Part shown: positions 15,379 through 21,031 of the stretch, piece by piece
Layout: each line of letters opens with the position of its first letter
Position numbering within the stretch: position 1 is the first letter of the stretch
Assembly (NCBI GenBank): GCA_964349415.1
Contig: CAYGGJ010000009.1
Coordinates: 1-21,031, forward strand
Source: 2-01-FULL-40-42 sp964349415
GTDB taxonomy: Bacteria > Patescibacteriota > Microgenomatia > UBA1406 > GWC2-37-13
Direction of reading: 5' to 3'
Length of the DNA stretch: 21,031 nucleotides
Position numbers and translations under genes: made by a program
Notes under the pieces: model-generated
Databases searched by the model: none
Told to the model about the DNA's origin: nothing
What the model saw: only the letters and a program-made list of their open reading frames with translations

Positions 15379-16359
15379 ATGATTTCTATGAAAAAAAGAG
15401 TTTTGTCAGGGATCCGTGCGACAGGAAAACTTCACCTAGGAAACTATCTCGGTGCTGTCAAAGGCATGCTTGAACTTCAAGATAGTCCGGAATACGAGAC
15501 GCTTTATATGGTGGCAGATGTACATACGATAACCACGCCATATAAGGTCGAGGAACTAAGAAAAAATAGGAGAGAGGTTTTTCTAGATTATCTTTCGTCT
15601 GGTTTAGATCCGGCAAAGAGTATTATTTTTGTGCAGTCAATGGTGCCAGAACATATAGAGTTAGCATATTATTTTTCAACAATTTCAACAGTGGCTAAAA
15701 TGCAACATCTACCTACATTTAAAGAAAAGGTTAAACAACACCCGGAGCATGTTACGATGGCCATGTTAAATTATCCATCCCTAATGACAGCGGACATCCT
15801 TGCTTACAAAGCAGAATTGGTTCCCGTAGGGCTTGATCAGGAGCCACATTTGGAAGTCGCTAGAGAGAGCGCCCGTAGAATGAACCAGTTATATGGGACA
15901 GACTTTCCAGAACCAAAAAGGTTTGAAACAAAAGGACAATATGTTCCTTCGTTGAAAGGAGAAGGAAAGATGTCAAAGTCTGTTGAAGGAAGCTATGTAA
16001 ACCTTACAGACGATGTTGTAGAAGTCCAAAAAAAAATCCGTTCGATGCCCACATCAACTGAAGCAGGTGGGGAAATGAGTCCGGGAGTGAAGTCCCTTTT
16101 TGCCCTTGGGAAGTTATATTTATCAAATATTTCCAACTATGAAATGAAATTTAAACAGGGCTCATTGCAGTTTTCGGAGATGAAGGACGCTTTATCGGAT
16201 GCAATTTCAAAGGAACTTAAGCCAATTCAGGAAAAAAGAAAAGATCTGGAAAAAGATTCTTCATATGTAGACAAAGTCATCAAAGAAGGCGCTGCAAAAG
16301 CTCGAACTATCGCTTCCCAGACCGTGAAAGAAGTTAGGGAGAAAATGGGTCTTGCGTAA
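15379..16359 (+). CDS. trpS: Tryptophanyl-tRNA synthetase
   Basis: A class I synthetase that charges tRNA-Trp, 326 aa, the usual bacterial length. It shows SGIRATGKLHLGNYLGAV with the HIGH motif (HLGN, 19-22), VADVHTITTPY, the active-site block NYPSLMTADILAYKAELVPVGLDQ (131-154) and GEGKMSKS (KMSKS, 197-201). It is a bacterial-type TrpRS, unlike the archaeal-type TyrRS nearby. ATG 15388 (MKKRVLSG) is an equally good start three codons later. It begins 16 bases after the TrmB-like gene in the cluster headed by a TrpR-like repressor, which makes tryptophan-linked control plausible. No operator copy precedes it directly. The arginase-like gene starts one base after its stop. Confidence 0.96.
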   Translation: MISMKKRVLSGIRATGKLHLGNYLGAVKGMLELQDSPEYETLYMVADVHTITTPYKVEELRKNRREVFLDYLSSGLDPAKSIIFVQSMVPEHIELAYYFSTISTVAKMQHLPTFKEKVKQHPEHVTMAMLNYPSLMTADILAYKAELVPVGLDQEPHLEVARESARRMNQLYGTDFPEPKRFETKGQYVPSLKGEGKMSKSVEGSYVNLTDDVVEVQKKIRSMPTSTEAGGEMSPGVKSLFALGKLYLSNISNYEMKFKQGSLQFSEMKDALSDAISKELKPIQEKRKDLEKDSSYVDKVIKEGAAKARTIASQTVKEVREKMGLA

Positions 16360-16360
16360 A

Positions 16361-17233
16361 ATGAGACCGCATTTTTACAATCTCCGCTCCCGTCTTGGCA
16401 TGATAAATGTTCCCCACCGTATGAAGGCTTTAAACCTTGGAGTAGAATATGGAGGAGACGCAATCCTGACTAGTAAATTCTTGAAAAATTTTCCACAGTC
16501 ACCCGTCGATACATTTGATTTTCCGCTGCCAGAGACAGTCGATCGCGCAAAGTACTACGATGTTCAGGCCGAATCGTTAAATTTTGCAGAAAAATTCATA
16601 AGCAAATCTCTCAAGAAAGATGAAATCCAGGTTGTTGTAGGTGGAGATAACAGCGTGTCGTTTGCCGCACTTGCTTCAATGATGAAGAAGGTTAAGCCCA
16701 CGTGGCTTGGTTGTATTAGAATCGATTCTCACCCGGACATGAACAATATTGCATCAACTCCGAGCGGTAACTTTCATGGTATGTGGATGAGACCATTTGT
16801 TGATGGATTTGAAAATATAAATATTGCGAAGTTGGTACCGGGTAAATTGTCCCTCAACCAGCTCCTTTTCATAGGAAATCTGGATATTAATCCCGGAGAA
16901 CGTCGATTTTTCGGCTCCGGAAGAGCCCGAGTAATTTCTCCAAAAGACCTTAAGAGGAATAAAAAAGAAGCGCAAGAGCTCATAAGCCGGTTTATCAAGT
17001 ATTTCGACTTCATATATCTCGCAGTGGATATCGATGGATTTGATCACTCTATCGCTCCCGCCACGGGAATCCCTGCAAAAGACGGTGTCTTTGTAGAAGA
17101 CCTGAAAATTTTGTTTGACGAGATAAAGAAAAAGAAATTTTCAGTGGATCTAGTCGAGCTTAACCCAAAGAAACCCGGTGCTGAAAAAACCGTTAAACTC
17201 GCACAGGATATTTTACTAAGACTGTTAGGATAG
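16361..17233 (+). CDS. Arginase/agmatinase/formimidoylglutamase (ureohydrolase) family protein
   Basis: A 290 aa ureohydrolase-fold protein. The metal-site motifs are VVGGDNS (93-98), RIDSHPDM (120-127, with Asp122, His124 and Asp126) and LAVDIDGFDHSIAPATG (220-236, with Asp223 and Asp225), plus a late Glu in DLVELNP. Family members normally have GGDHS, whose His is a manganese ligand; here it is Asn97. The site may therefore bind metal differently or act on another substrate. The variable substrate loop does not let me choose between arginase, agmatinase and formimidoylglutamase. I chose ATG 16361, one base after the trpS stop, over a TTG at 16352 that overlaps trpS. Cotranscription with trpS is likely. 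Confidence 0.85.
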   Translation: MRPHFYNLRSRLGMINVPHRMKALNLGVEYGGDAILTSKFLKNFPQSPVDTFDFPLPETVDRAKYYDVQAESLNFAEKFISKSLKKDEIQVVVGGDNSVSFAALASMMKKVKPTWLGCIRIDSHPDMNNIASTPSGNFHGMWMRPFVDGFENINIAKLVPGKLSLNQLLFIGNLDINPGERRFFGSGRARVISPKDLKRNKKEAQELISRFIKYFDFIYLAVDIDGFDHSIAPATGIPAKDGVFVEDLKILFDEIKKKKFSVDLVELNPKKPGAEKTVKLAQDILLRLLG

Positions 17234-17245
17234 GCCGATTTCTTC

Positions 17246-17273
17246 TTGACAAGCCACGAGTCTTATGTATAAT
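17246..17273 (+). promoter_or_regulatory. Promoter of the RRM gene (consensus boxes)
   Basis: A perfect -35 TTGACA (17246-17251) and a perfect -10 TATAAT (17268-17273) are separated by 16 bp. Transcription should start near 17280, giving a leader of about 124 nt. By box match this is the strongest promoter in the window. Confidence 0.7.
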
Positions 17274-17279
17274 GAAATT

Positions 17280-17403
17280 AGTTTATTATTTCTCCAAGGG
17301 ATATAAGTAACTTCTCAAGGATCTATCAAAGTTAGTGACCACTTCGTTTTTGTTATCCATGCAATCAATTTTATTTTCAAGTGAGAGGGGGTGAATTCTT
17401 TAA
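17280..17403 (+). promoter_or_regulatory. Long 5' leader of the RRM gene with ribosome binding site
   Basis: The leader is U-rich and holds a strong purine ribosome binding site, AGAGGGGGTGA (17384-17394), about 10 nt before the GTG start. Near its 5' end are two similar blocks, TTCTCCAAGGGATAT and TTCTCAAGGATCTAT. A short CACTT/AAGTG pairing (17340-17344 with 17379-17383) would end right at the ribosome binding site. Autoregulation or temperature control is possible but unproven. Confidence 0.4.
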
Positions 17404-17697
17404 GTGAGTAAAAAATTATACGTAGGAAATCTTCTTTACGAAGTATCAGATGATGATCTGAAAGAACTGTTTTCCCAACAGGGAGCAGTAGCATCAGCAA
17501 GCGTCGTTCGATATCACGACTCCGGCCGATCAAAAGGATTCGGATTCGTAGAATTTGAGAATGAGGAAGACGCGAAAAAGGCACTCGATGCGCTTAACGG
17601 CCAGGATTTTAAAGGCAGAAAGCTAATCGTCAGTGAAGCACGTCCACCTCGTCCAAGAGAAGACGGTGGAAACGGTGGTGGAGGAGACCGTTTCTAA
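17404..17697 (+). CDS. RNA-binding protein with one RRM domain and Gly-rich tail
   Basis: A 97 aa single-RRM protein of the type found in cyanobacteria and many CPR bacteria. RNP2 is LYVGNL (residues 5-10), and RNP1 is RSKGFGFVEF (residues 42-51) with the aromatic residues that stack on RNA. It ends in a short Arg/Gly-rich tail (RPREDGGNGGGG). It probably acts as an RNA chaperone or post-transcriptional regulator in the cytoplasm. The start is GTG 17404, preceded by a clear purine-rich ribosome binding site, which is rare in this window. It has its own consensus promoter and a terminator 30 bases downstream, so it is a stand-alone, probably highly expressed unit. Confidence 0.93.
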   Translation: MSKKLYVGNLLYEVSDDDLKELFSQQGAVASASVVRYHDSGRSKGFGFVEFENEEDAKKALDALNGQDFKGRKLIVSEARPPRPREDGGNGGGGDRF

Positions 17698-17726
17698 AAA
17701 TAGAAAACAACTCTAACATACATAAG

Positions 17727-17749
17727 CCCTGCCTTGTAGGCGGGGTTTT
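17727..17749 (+). terminator. Rho-independent terminator after the RRM gene
   Basis: The stem CCCTGCC (17727-17733) pairs with GGCGGGG (17739-17745), with one G-U pair, around a five-base loop TTGTA. A TTTT tract follows. It ends the RRM unit; the leuS -10 box begins two bases after it. Confidence 0.8.
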
Positions 17750-17750
17750 G

Positions 17751-17756
17751 TATAAT
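17751..17756 (+). promoter_or_regulatory. -10 box of leuS
   Basis: A perfect TATAAT lies directly after the terminator T-tract. The expected -35 position falls inside the terminator stem and does not match consensus. Transcription would start near 17763, leaving about 104 nt before the leuS ATG. Confidence 0.45.
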
Positions 17757-17776
17757 AGATGCAGTAATTGTCGGTT

Positions 17777-17849
17777 GATGTCCTATTTCTTAGCTCCGTT
17801 GGAACCTCTTCGCAGTCGCGAAGTCCAAAGTCGCACGAAATACGACATC
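17777..17849 (+). ncRNA. Structured leader RNA element upstream of leuS (candidate)
   Basis: GATGTC-C-TATTTC (17777-17789) pairs with GAAATA-C-GACATC (17837-17849), giving 12 base pairs with a single C-C mismatch and closing a 73-nt element. Inside, CTTCGC-AGTC-GCGAAG (17808-17823) is a perfect six-pair hairpin, flanked by GGA/TCC. The internal loop holds TGGAACC (17800-17806), which fits the T-box core UGGNACC, but the rest of a T-box is not present. Position and structure suggest a cis-regulator of leuS. Confidence 0.45.
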
Positions 17850-17866
17850 TGCGCTTAACAAAACAA

Positions 17867-20152
17867 ATGAATAAATACATACCCAAAGACATTGAAAAAA
17901 AATGGCAAGCAAAGTGGAGAAAGGATAAGTTATTTTCTCCGGACTTAGACAAGGCTAAAAAGCCGTATTACGCTTTAATGATGTTTCCTTATCCCTCTGC
18001 CGAAGGTCTTCATGTGGGTAATATGTACGCTTTTACAGGTGCTGATATTTTTGCTCGCTTCATGCGCTTGCAGGGGCATGATGTCTTTGAGCCAATGGGT
18101 CTGGATGGATTTGGAATTCACAGCGAGAACTACGCCTTAAAGATTAATAAACATCCTATGGACCTTTCCAAAGAGACGGAGAAGCGCTTCTACGCGCAGC
18201 TTGAGTCGATTGGCAACGCTTTTGACTGGACTCGTACGGTAGAGACCTATAAACCCGACTACTACAAATGGACCCAATGGATTTTTCTTCAGATGTATAA
18301 ACATGGACTTGCTTATAAAAAGAAAGCTGATGTGAATTGGTGCCCGTCTTGCAAAACAGTGCTTGCTGATGAGCAGGTAATCGCCGGTAAATGCGAACGG
18401 TGTGGAACTGAGGTTCAAAAGAAGCAGCTTGAACAGTGGTTCTTTAAAATCACCGACTATGCAGAAAGACTTTTGGCTAATCTGGATAAGCTTGATTGGA
18501 CTGAGAAAGTAAAGACCGCGCAGCGCAACTGGATAGGAAAATCCGAAGGTCTGCTCATTGATTTTGACGAGGTGAGGGTTTTTACAACCCGACCGGATAC
18601 TACCGACGGCGCAACATTTATCGTTCTAGCCCCTGAACATGAATTGGTTTCAAAATTCACGACCAAAGAAAAGAAAAAAGAAGTAGAAGAATATGTTAAA
18701 AAGGCAAAGGGGAGATCGGACCAGGAAAGAATTGCAGAAGGACGTGACAAAACAGGTGTCTTTGCAGGTTCATATGTGACAAATCCCGTAACTAAAAAAA
18801 AGATACCGGTTTGGATTGCAGATTATGTGCTGGTAGGATACGGCACCGGAGCAATTATGGCAGTTCCTGACGCAGATGAGCGCGATAGAGAATTTGCTGA
18901 AAAATTCAAGCTTCCTATAGAAAAAACTTCATTCAAGGCAAAACCAAAGGGAGAAAAGAAGATAAATTATCATCTAAGAGATTGGCTTATTTCAAGGCAG
19001 CGTTATTGGAGTCCACCAATTCCCATTATCTACTGCGATAAGTGTGGTACAGTGCCCGTACCTGAAAAAGATTTGCCTGTAGAATTGCCCTATGTCGAGA
19101 ACTTCAGACCAACCGGCACAGGTCAATCGCCTCTTGCAAGCATTAAGGAATTTTATGAAGTTGCCTGTCCGAAATGTAAAGGTAAAGCGCGGCGCGAAAC
19201 CGATGTTTCCGATACCTTCCTGGATAGTGCATGGTATTTTTTCCGATACACATCTACAGAAGAAAATACACAACCATGGAAATCGGAGCGAGTTAAAAAA
19301 TGGCTCCCGGTCAATATGTATATCGGAGGAGCAGAGCACTCCGTATTGCATTTATTGTATTCGCGTTTCTTAAGCATGGTCTTCAAAGACATTGGATTGC
19401 ATTCACACTTTGAAGAGCCATTTACTCAGTTTAGAGCTCATGGTTTAATAATCTCGGAAGGCGCAAAAATGAGTAAGAGTAAGGGAAATGTTATTAATCC
19501 TGATAAATACATCAGTGAATATGGTGCCGATACCTTAAGGACATATCTTATGTTTATCGGACCTTTCGATCAGGGTGGAGATTTCCGTGAACAATCTACG
19601 ATAGGAATTTATAGATTTTTTCAGCGCATTTGGGCTTTTCAGACGAGATTATCCACTGAGAAAAACATAGACAAAGAGGGAGAAAATTGGATGAACAAGA
19701 CAATAGCTAAAGTAGGAAATGACACCAAGAATTTACGATTTAATACTGCGATTTCTGCAATGATGGAGTGGGTCAATTATTTGCATCTGCAAAAAGAGGT
19801 TTCGCAGAAAGAATATAAAACATTGTTAATCTTACTTGCTTCATATGCGCCCCATTTGACAGAAGAACTTTGGAAAATAATTGGGGAGAAGTATTCAGTA
19901 CATCAACAAAAATGGCCGGCAGTTGACGAAAAAGCATTGGAAAAACAGCGAATAAATATTCCGGTGCAGGTAAATGGAAAACTAAGAGGAGTCTTAACTC
20001 TTTCTTCAAAAGATCTTGAAAAAGACACGGTCGTAAAGTTTGCACTTGAGTTAGAGGCTGTTCAAAAACATTTAGCAGGAAAGAAGGCTGAGCCTATCTA
20101 TATTGAAGGAAAGGTTTTGAACTTGGTAGTAAAAGAGAGTAGGAATGGCTAG
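17867..20152 (+). CDS. leuS: Leucyl-tRNA synthetase with shortened editing-domain region
   Basis: A class I synthetase that charges tRNA-Leu, 761 aa, about 100 residues shorter than E. coli LeuRS. It has the HIGH motif HVGN (49-52), a CPSC/CERC zinc-type module (159-179), the CP1 editing site FTTRPDT (239-245; Thr245 corresponds to E. coli Thr252) and DERD (337-340; Asp340 corresponds to Asp345). INYHLRDWLISRQRYW, a second Cys pair module and KMSKSKGN near residue 533 follow. Between FKLPIE and NYHLRDW only about 16 residues remain, where the usual NSGEFxGL segment is absent. I chose ATG 17867 because the upstream frame from TTG 17768 runs through a structured leader. The alpha/beta hydrolase ATG overlaps its 3' end. 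Confidence 0.95.
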   Translation: MNKYIPKDIEKKWQAKWRKDKLFSPDLDKAKKPYYALMMFPYPSAEGLHVGNMYAFTGADIFARFMRLQGHDVFEPMGLDGFGIHSENYALKINKHPMDLSKETEKRFYAQLESIGNAFDWTRTVETYKPDYYKWTQWIFLQMYKHGLAYKKKADVNWCPSCKTVLADEQVIAGKCERCGTEVQKKQLEQWFFKITDYAERLLANLDKLDWTEKVKTAQRNWIGKSEGLLIDFDEVRVFTTRPDTTDGATFIVLAPEHELVSKFTTKEKKKEVEEYVKKAKGRSDQERIAEGRDKTGVFAGSYVTNPVTKKKIPVWIADYVLVGYGTGAIMAVPDADERDREFAEKFKLPIEKTSFKAKPKGEKKINYHLRDWLISRQRYWSPPIPIIYCDKCGTVPVPEKDLPVELPYVENFRPTGTGQSPLASIKEFYEVACPKCKGKARRETDVSDTFLDSAWYFFRYTSTEENTQPWKSERVKKWLPVNMYIGGAEHSVLHLLYSRFLSMVFKDIGLHSHFEEPFTQFRAHGLIISEGAKMSKSKGNVINPDKYISEYGADTLRTYLMFIGPFDQGGDFREQSTIGIYRFFQRIWAFQTRLSTEKNIDKEGENWMNKTIAKVGNDTKNLRFNTAISAMMEWVNYLHLQKEVSQKEYKTLLILLASYAPHLTEELWKIIGEKYSVHQQKWPAVDEKALEKQRINIPVQVNGKLRGVLTLSSKDLEKDTVVKFALELEAVQKHLAGKKAEPIYIEGKVLNLVVKESRNG

Positions 20153-20936
20153 AATTAAGAAGAACGGACGTAAATCTATGTGGTTTTATTTAGGAGTAGG
20201 AGCTGTAGTTTTAATTTTTCTTGCATGGTTAGGTGTCTCTGTTTATCTTCGTACAATTCTTCCGGGAAGACTTTTTGAGACAGACAAGAGTCGCAGTAAA
20301 ATTCACCTGAAACATACCACTGATTTTGTAAAAAACAAAAAAGGGGAGAAGATTGAGATTGTTACGTTTCCAGGCAAAAATTCCAAAGAAATTATTCTTT
20401 ACCTCCATGGATCTGTGGGAAGGCTTGCAAATGTGGTAACCGGTGCGAGAGAGGCGGGAATAGTGGTTTCGCCTGCATTTCCGGGATATGCAAAATCAGA
20501 GGGAAAGCCCACTACTCAAAACATTTATGAGACAGTAGACGTCACGATGAAATATCTTCATGAGAGTGGATATAAAGATGAAAATATTGTTGTACTAGGT
20601 CATTCAATGGGAGGATCTGCCGGAATATATGCCGCTATCCTTTATCCCAATCTTAAAAAAGTAGTCTTAGTGAACACTTTCTACAGCATTCAAAAAATCT
20701 GCAACATGGATCACAAGGGATTTTGCCTTTTGACCTCCGATGTTTTAAATAGTGGCCTACTTGCCCCTCATACTAAGGCTAAAATCAGGCAGTTTCACGA
20801 TGAAGGAGACAAAGTAGTGCCATTTACCCACGGACAATCACTTTTTGAAAAACTTGGATCTAGAGATAAAAAATTCTTCATACACGGCGGCACCCACCGC
20901 TTCTTTAACGTCAAAAACGCCCTGACTAAAGAGTAG
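20145..20936 (+). CDS. Membrane-anchored alpha/beta hydrolase
   Basis: A 263 aa serine hydrolase. After a basic start (MARIKKNGRK) a single membrane segment spans residues 12-34, so the catalytic domain probably faces outward, tethered to the membrane. The catalytic elements are oxyanion-site HGS (88-90), the nucleophile elbow GHSMGG (152-157, Ser154), an Asp in DEGDKVVP (Asp222) and a His in GGTHRFF (His251). The fold is that of DUF/BAAT-type small esterases or peptidases; the substrate is unknown. The ATG overlaps the leuS stop by eight bases, so it is cotranscribed and translationally coupled. Its stop lies within a short inverted repeat just before the tRNA gene. Confidence 0.88.
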   Translation: MARIKKNGRKSMWFYLGVGAVVLIFLAWLGVSVYLRTILPGRLFETDKSRSKIHLKHTTDFVKNKKGEKIEIVTFPGKNSKEIILYLHGSVGRLANVVTGAREAGIVVSPAFPGYAKSEGKPTTQNIYETVDVTMKYLHESGYKDENIVVLGHSMGGSAGIYAAILYPNLKKVVLVNTFYSIQKICNMDHKGFCLLTSDVLNSGLLAPHTKAKIRQFHDEGDKVVPFTHGQSLFEKLGSRDKKFFIHGGTHRFFNVKNALTKE

Positions 20937-20950
20937 TCAGATGCTAAAAT
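20922..20950 (+). promoter_or_regulatory. Promoter of tRNA-Gln, overlapping an inverted repeat
   Basis: A -35-like CTGACT (20922-20927) and a -10 TAAAAT (20945-20950) are 17 bp apart, and the tRNA starts ten bases further on. The -35 is one arm of the hairpin CTGACT-N7-AGTCAG (20922-20940), which includes the hydrolase stop codon. The hairpin lacks a T-tract, so it is not a clear terminator. Confidence 0.45.
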
Positions 20951-20959
20951 AGGGTTACT

Positions 20960-21031
20960 TGCCCGGTCGTCTAATGGTAGGACAGCAGATTCTGGATCTG
21001 CTTATCGGGGTTCGAATCCCTGCTGGGCAGC
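20960..21031 (+). tRNA. tRNA-Gln (anticodon CUG), 3' end at the window edge
   Basis: A complete cloverleaf. The acceptor TGCCCGG (20960-20966) pairs with CTGGGCA (21023-21029), with one G-U pair. The D arm is GTCT/GGAC. The anticodon stem GCAGA/TCTGC encloses loop TTCTGGA, so the anticodon is CTG (20992-20994) and reads CAG. The T arm is CGGGG-TTCGAAT-CCCTG. The discriminator base is G21030, and the final C may start an encoded CCA cut by the window edge. The variable loop is four bases. Confidence 0.95.

Noticed and set aside
5621..16480. Other CTAGT sequences (near 5621 and 16471) as further trp-operator sites
   Set aside because: They are single half-sites inside coding sequence without the inverted partner at four-base spacing.
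17777..17849. The 73-nt leuS leader element as a degenerate tRNA (it contains TAGCTC and GTTGG like a D-arm)
   Set aside because: The D stem does not close, the central hairpin has a four-base loop instead of seven, and no T arm TTCGA is present.
17758..17866. A canonical T-box riboswitch before leuS
   Set aside because: Only UGGNACC matches. There is no stem I with specifier loop, no terminator/antiterminator pair, and the leader is too short.
20922..20940. The hairpin at the end of the hydrolase gene as a Rho-independent terminator
   Set aside because: The stem is AT-mixed and short, and no T-tract follows; it overlaps the tRNA promoter instead.
1..21031. TGA recoded as glycine, as in Gracilibacteria/Absconditabacteria
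   Set aside because: Several genes end in TGA at the expected family length, for example the ATPase, acs, tkt and the TrpR-like gene.

Overview
This window looks like a compact bacterial chromosome segment from the Candidate Phyla Radiation (Patescibacteria), most likely the Microgenomates side. The placement is inference from gene content. The DNA is moderately AT-rich, and genes abut or overlap. TGA works as an ordinary stop in many genes, which argues against the recoded Gracilibacteria/Absconditabacteria lineages. Ribosomal protein L1 has a Lys/Glu-rich N-terminal tail and a shortened domain II, TyrRS is of the archaeal/eukaryotic type, and LeuRS has lost part of its editing insertion. 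I see no mobile element, CRISPR array or rRNA.

Layout. (1) 1-1449: the 3' part of rplA converges on a cytidylate kinase-like gene, with the two stop codons back to back. (2) 1537-6086: a HEPN-motif protein (putative RNase toxin), then a tight three-gene run of a P-type (Ca2+-like) cation ATPase, a histidine phosphatase and a CadD/LysE-like membrane protein, which suggests cation homeostasis. (3) 6076-11766: a full-length animal-like transketolase (-) diverges from a GGDEF protein (+) through one palindromic -10 box. The GGDEF gene runs tail-to-tail into acetyl-CoA synthetase (-), which is preceded by a small unknown gene (-). (4) 11817-17233: archaeal-type tyrS (-) diverges from a rightward cluster. 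That cluster holds a TrpR/YerC-like repressor, a large unknown gene with an apparent +1 frameshift, a small TrmB-C-like protein, trpS and an arginase-fold protein. (5) 17246-21031: an RRM RNA-binding protein with a long leader and a clear terminator, leuS with a structured leader, an alpha/beta hydrolase, and tRNA-Gln(CUG) at the right edge.

The strongest regulatory signal is an inverted repeat ACTAG-N4-CTAGT over the -10 box of the TrpR-like gene. It has the same half-sites and spacing as the E. coli trp operator. The repressor keeps most tryptophan-pocket residues of TrpR, and its cluster leads into trpS, so a tryptophan-responsive autoregulated unit is likely. A second recurring theme is promoters with a 16-17 bp spacer whose -10 box lies only 6-10 nt before the start codon. 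This implies leaderless or near-leaderless mRNAs for many genes here. The RRM gene and leuS are exceptions with leaders of roughly 100-125 nt.
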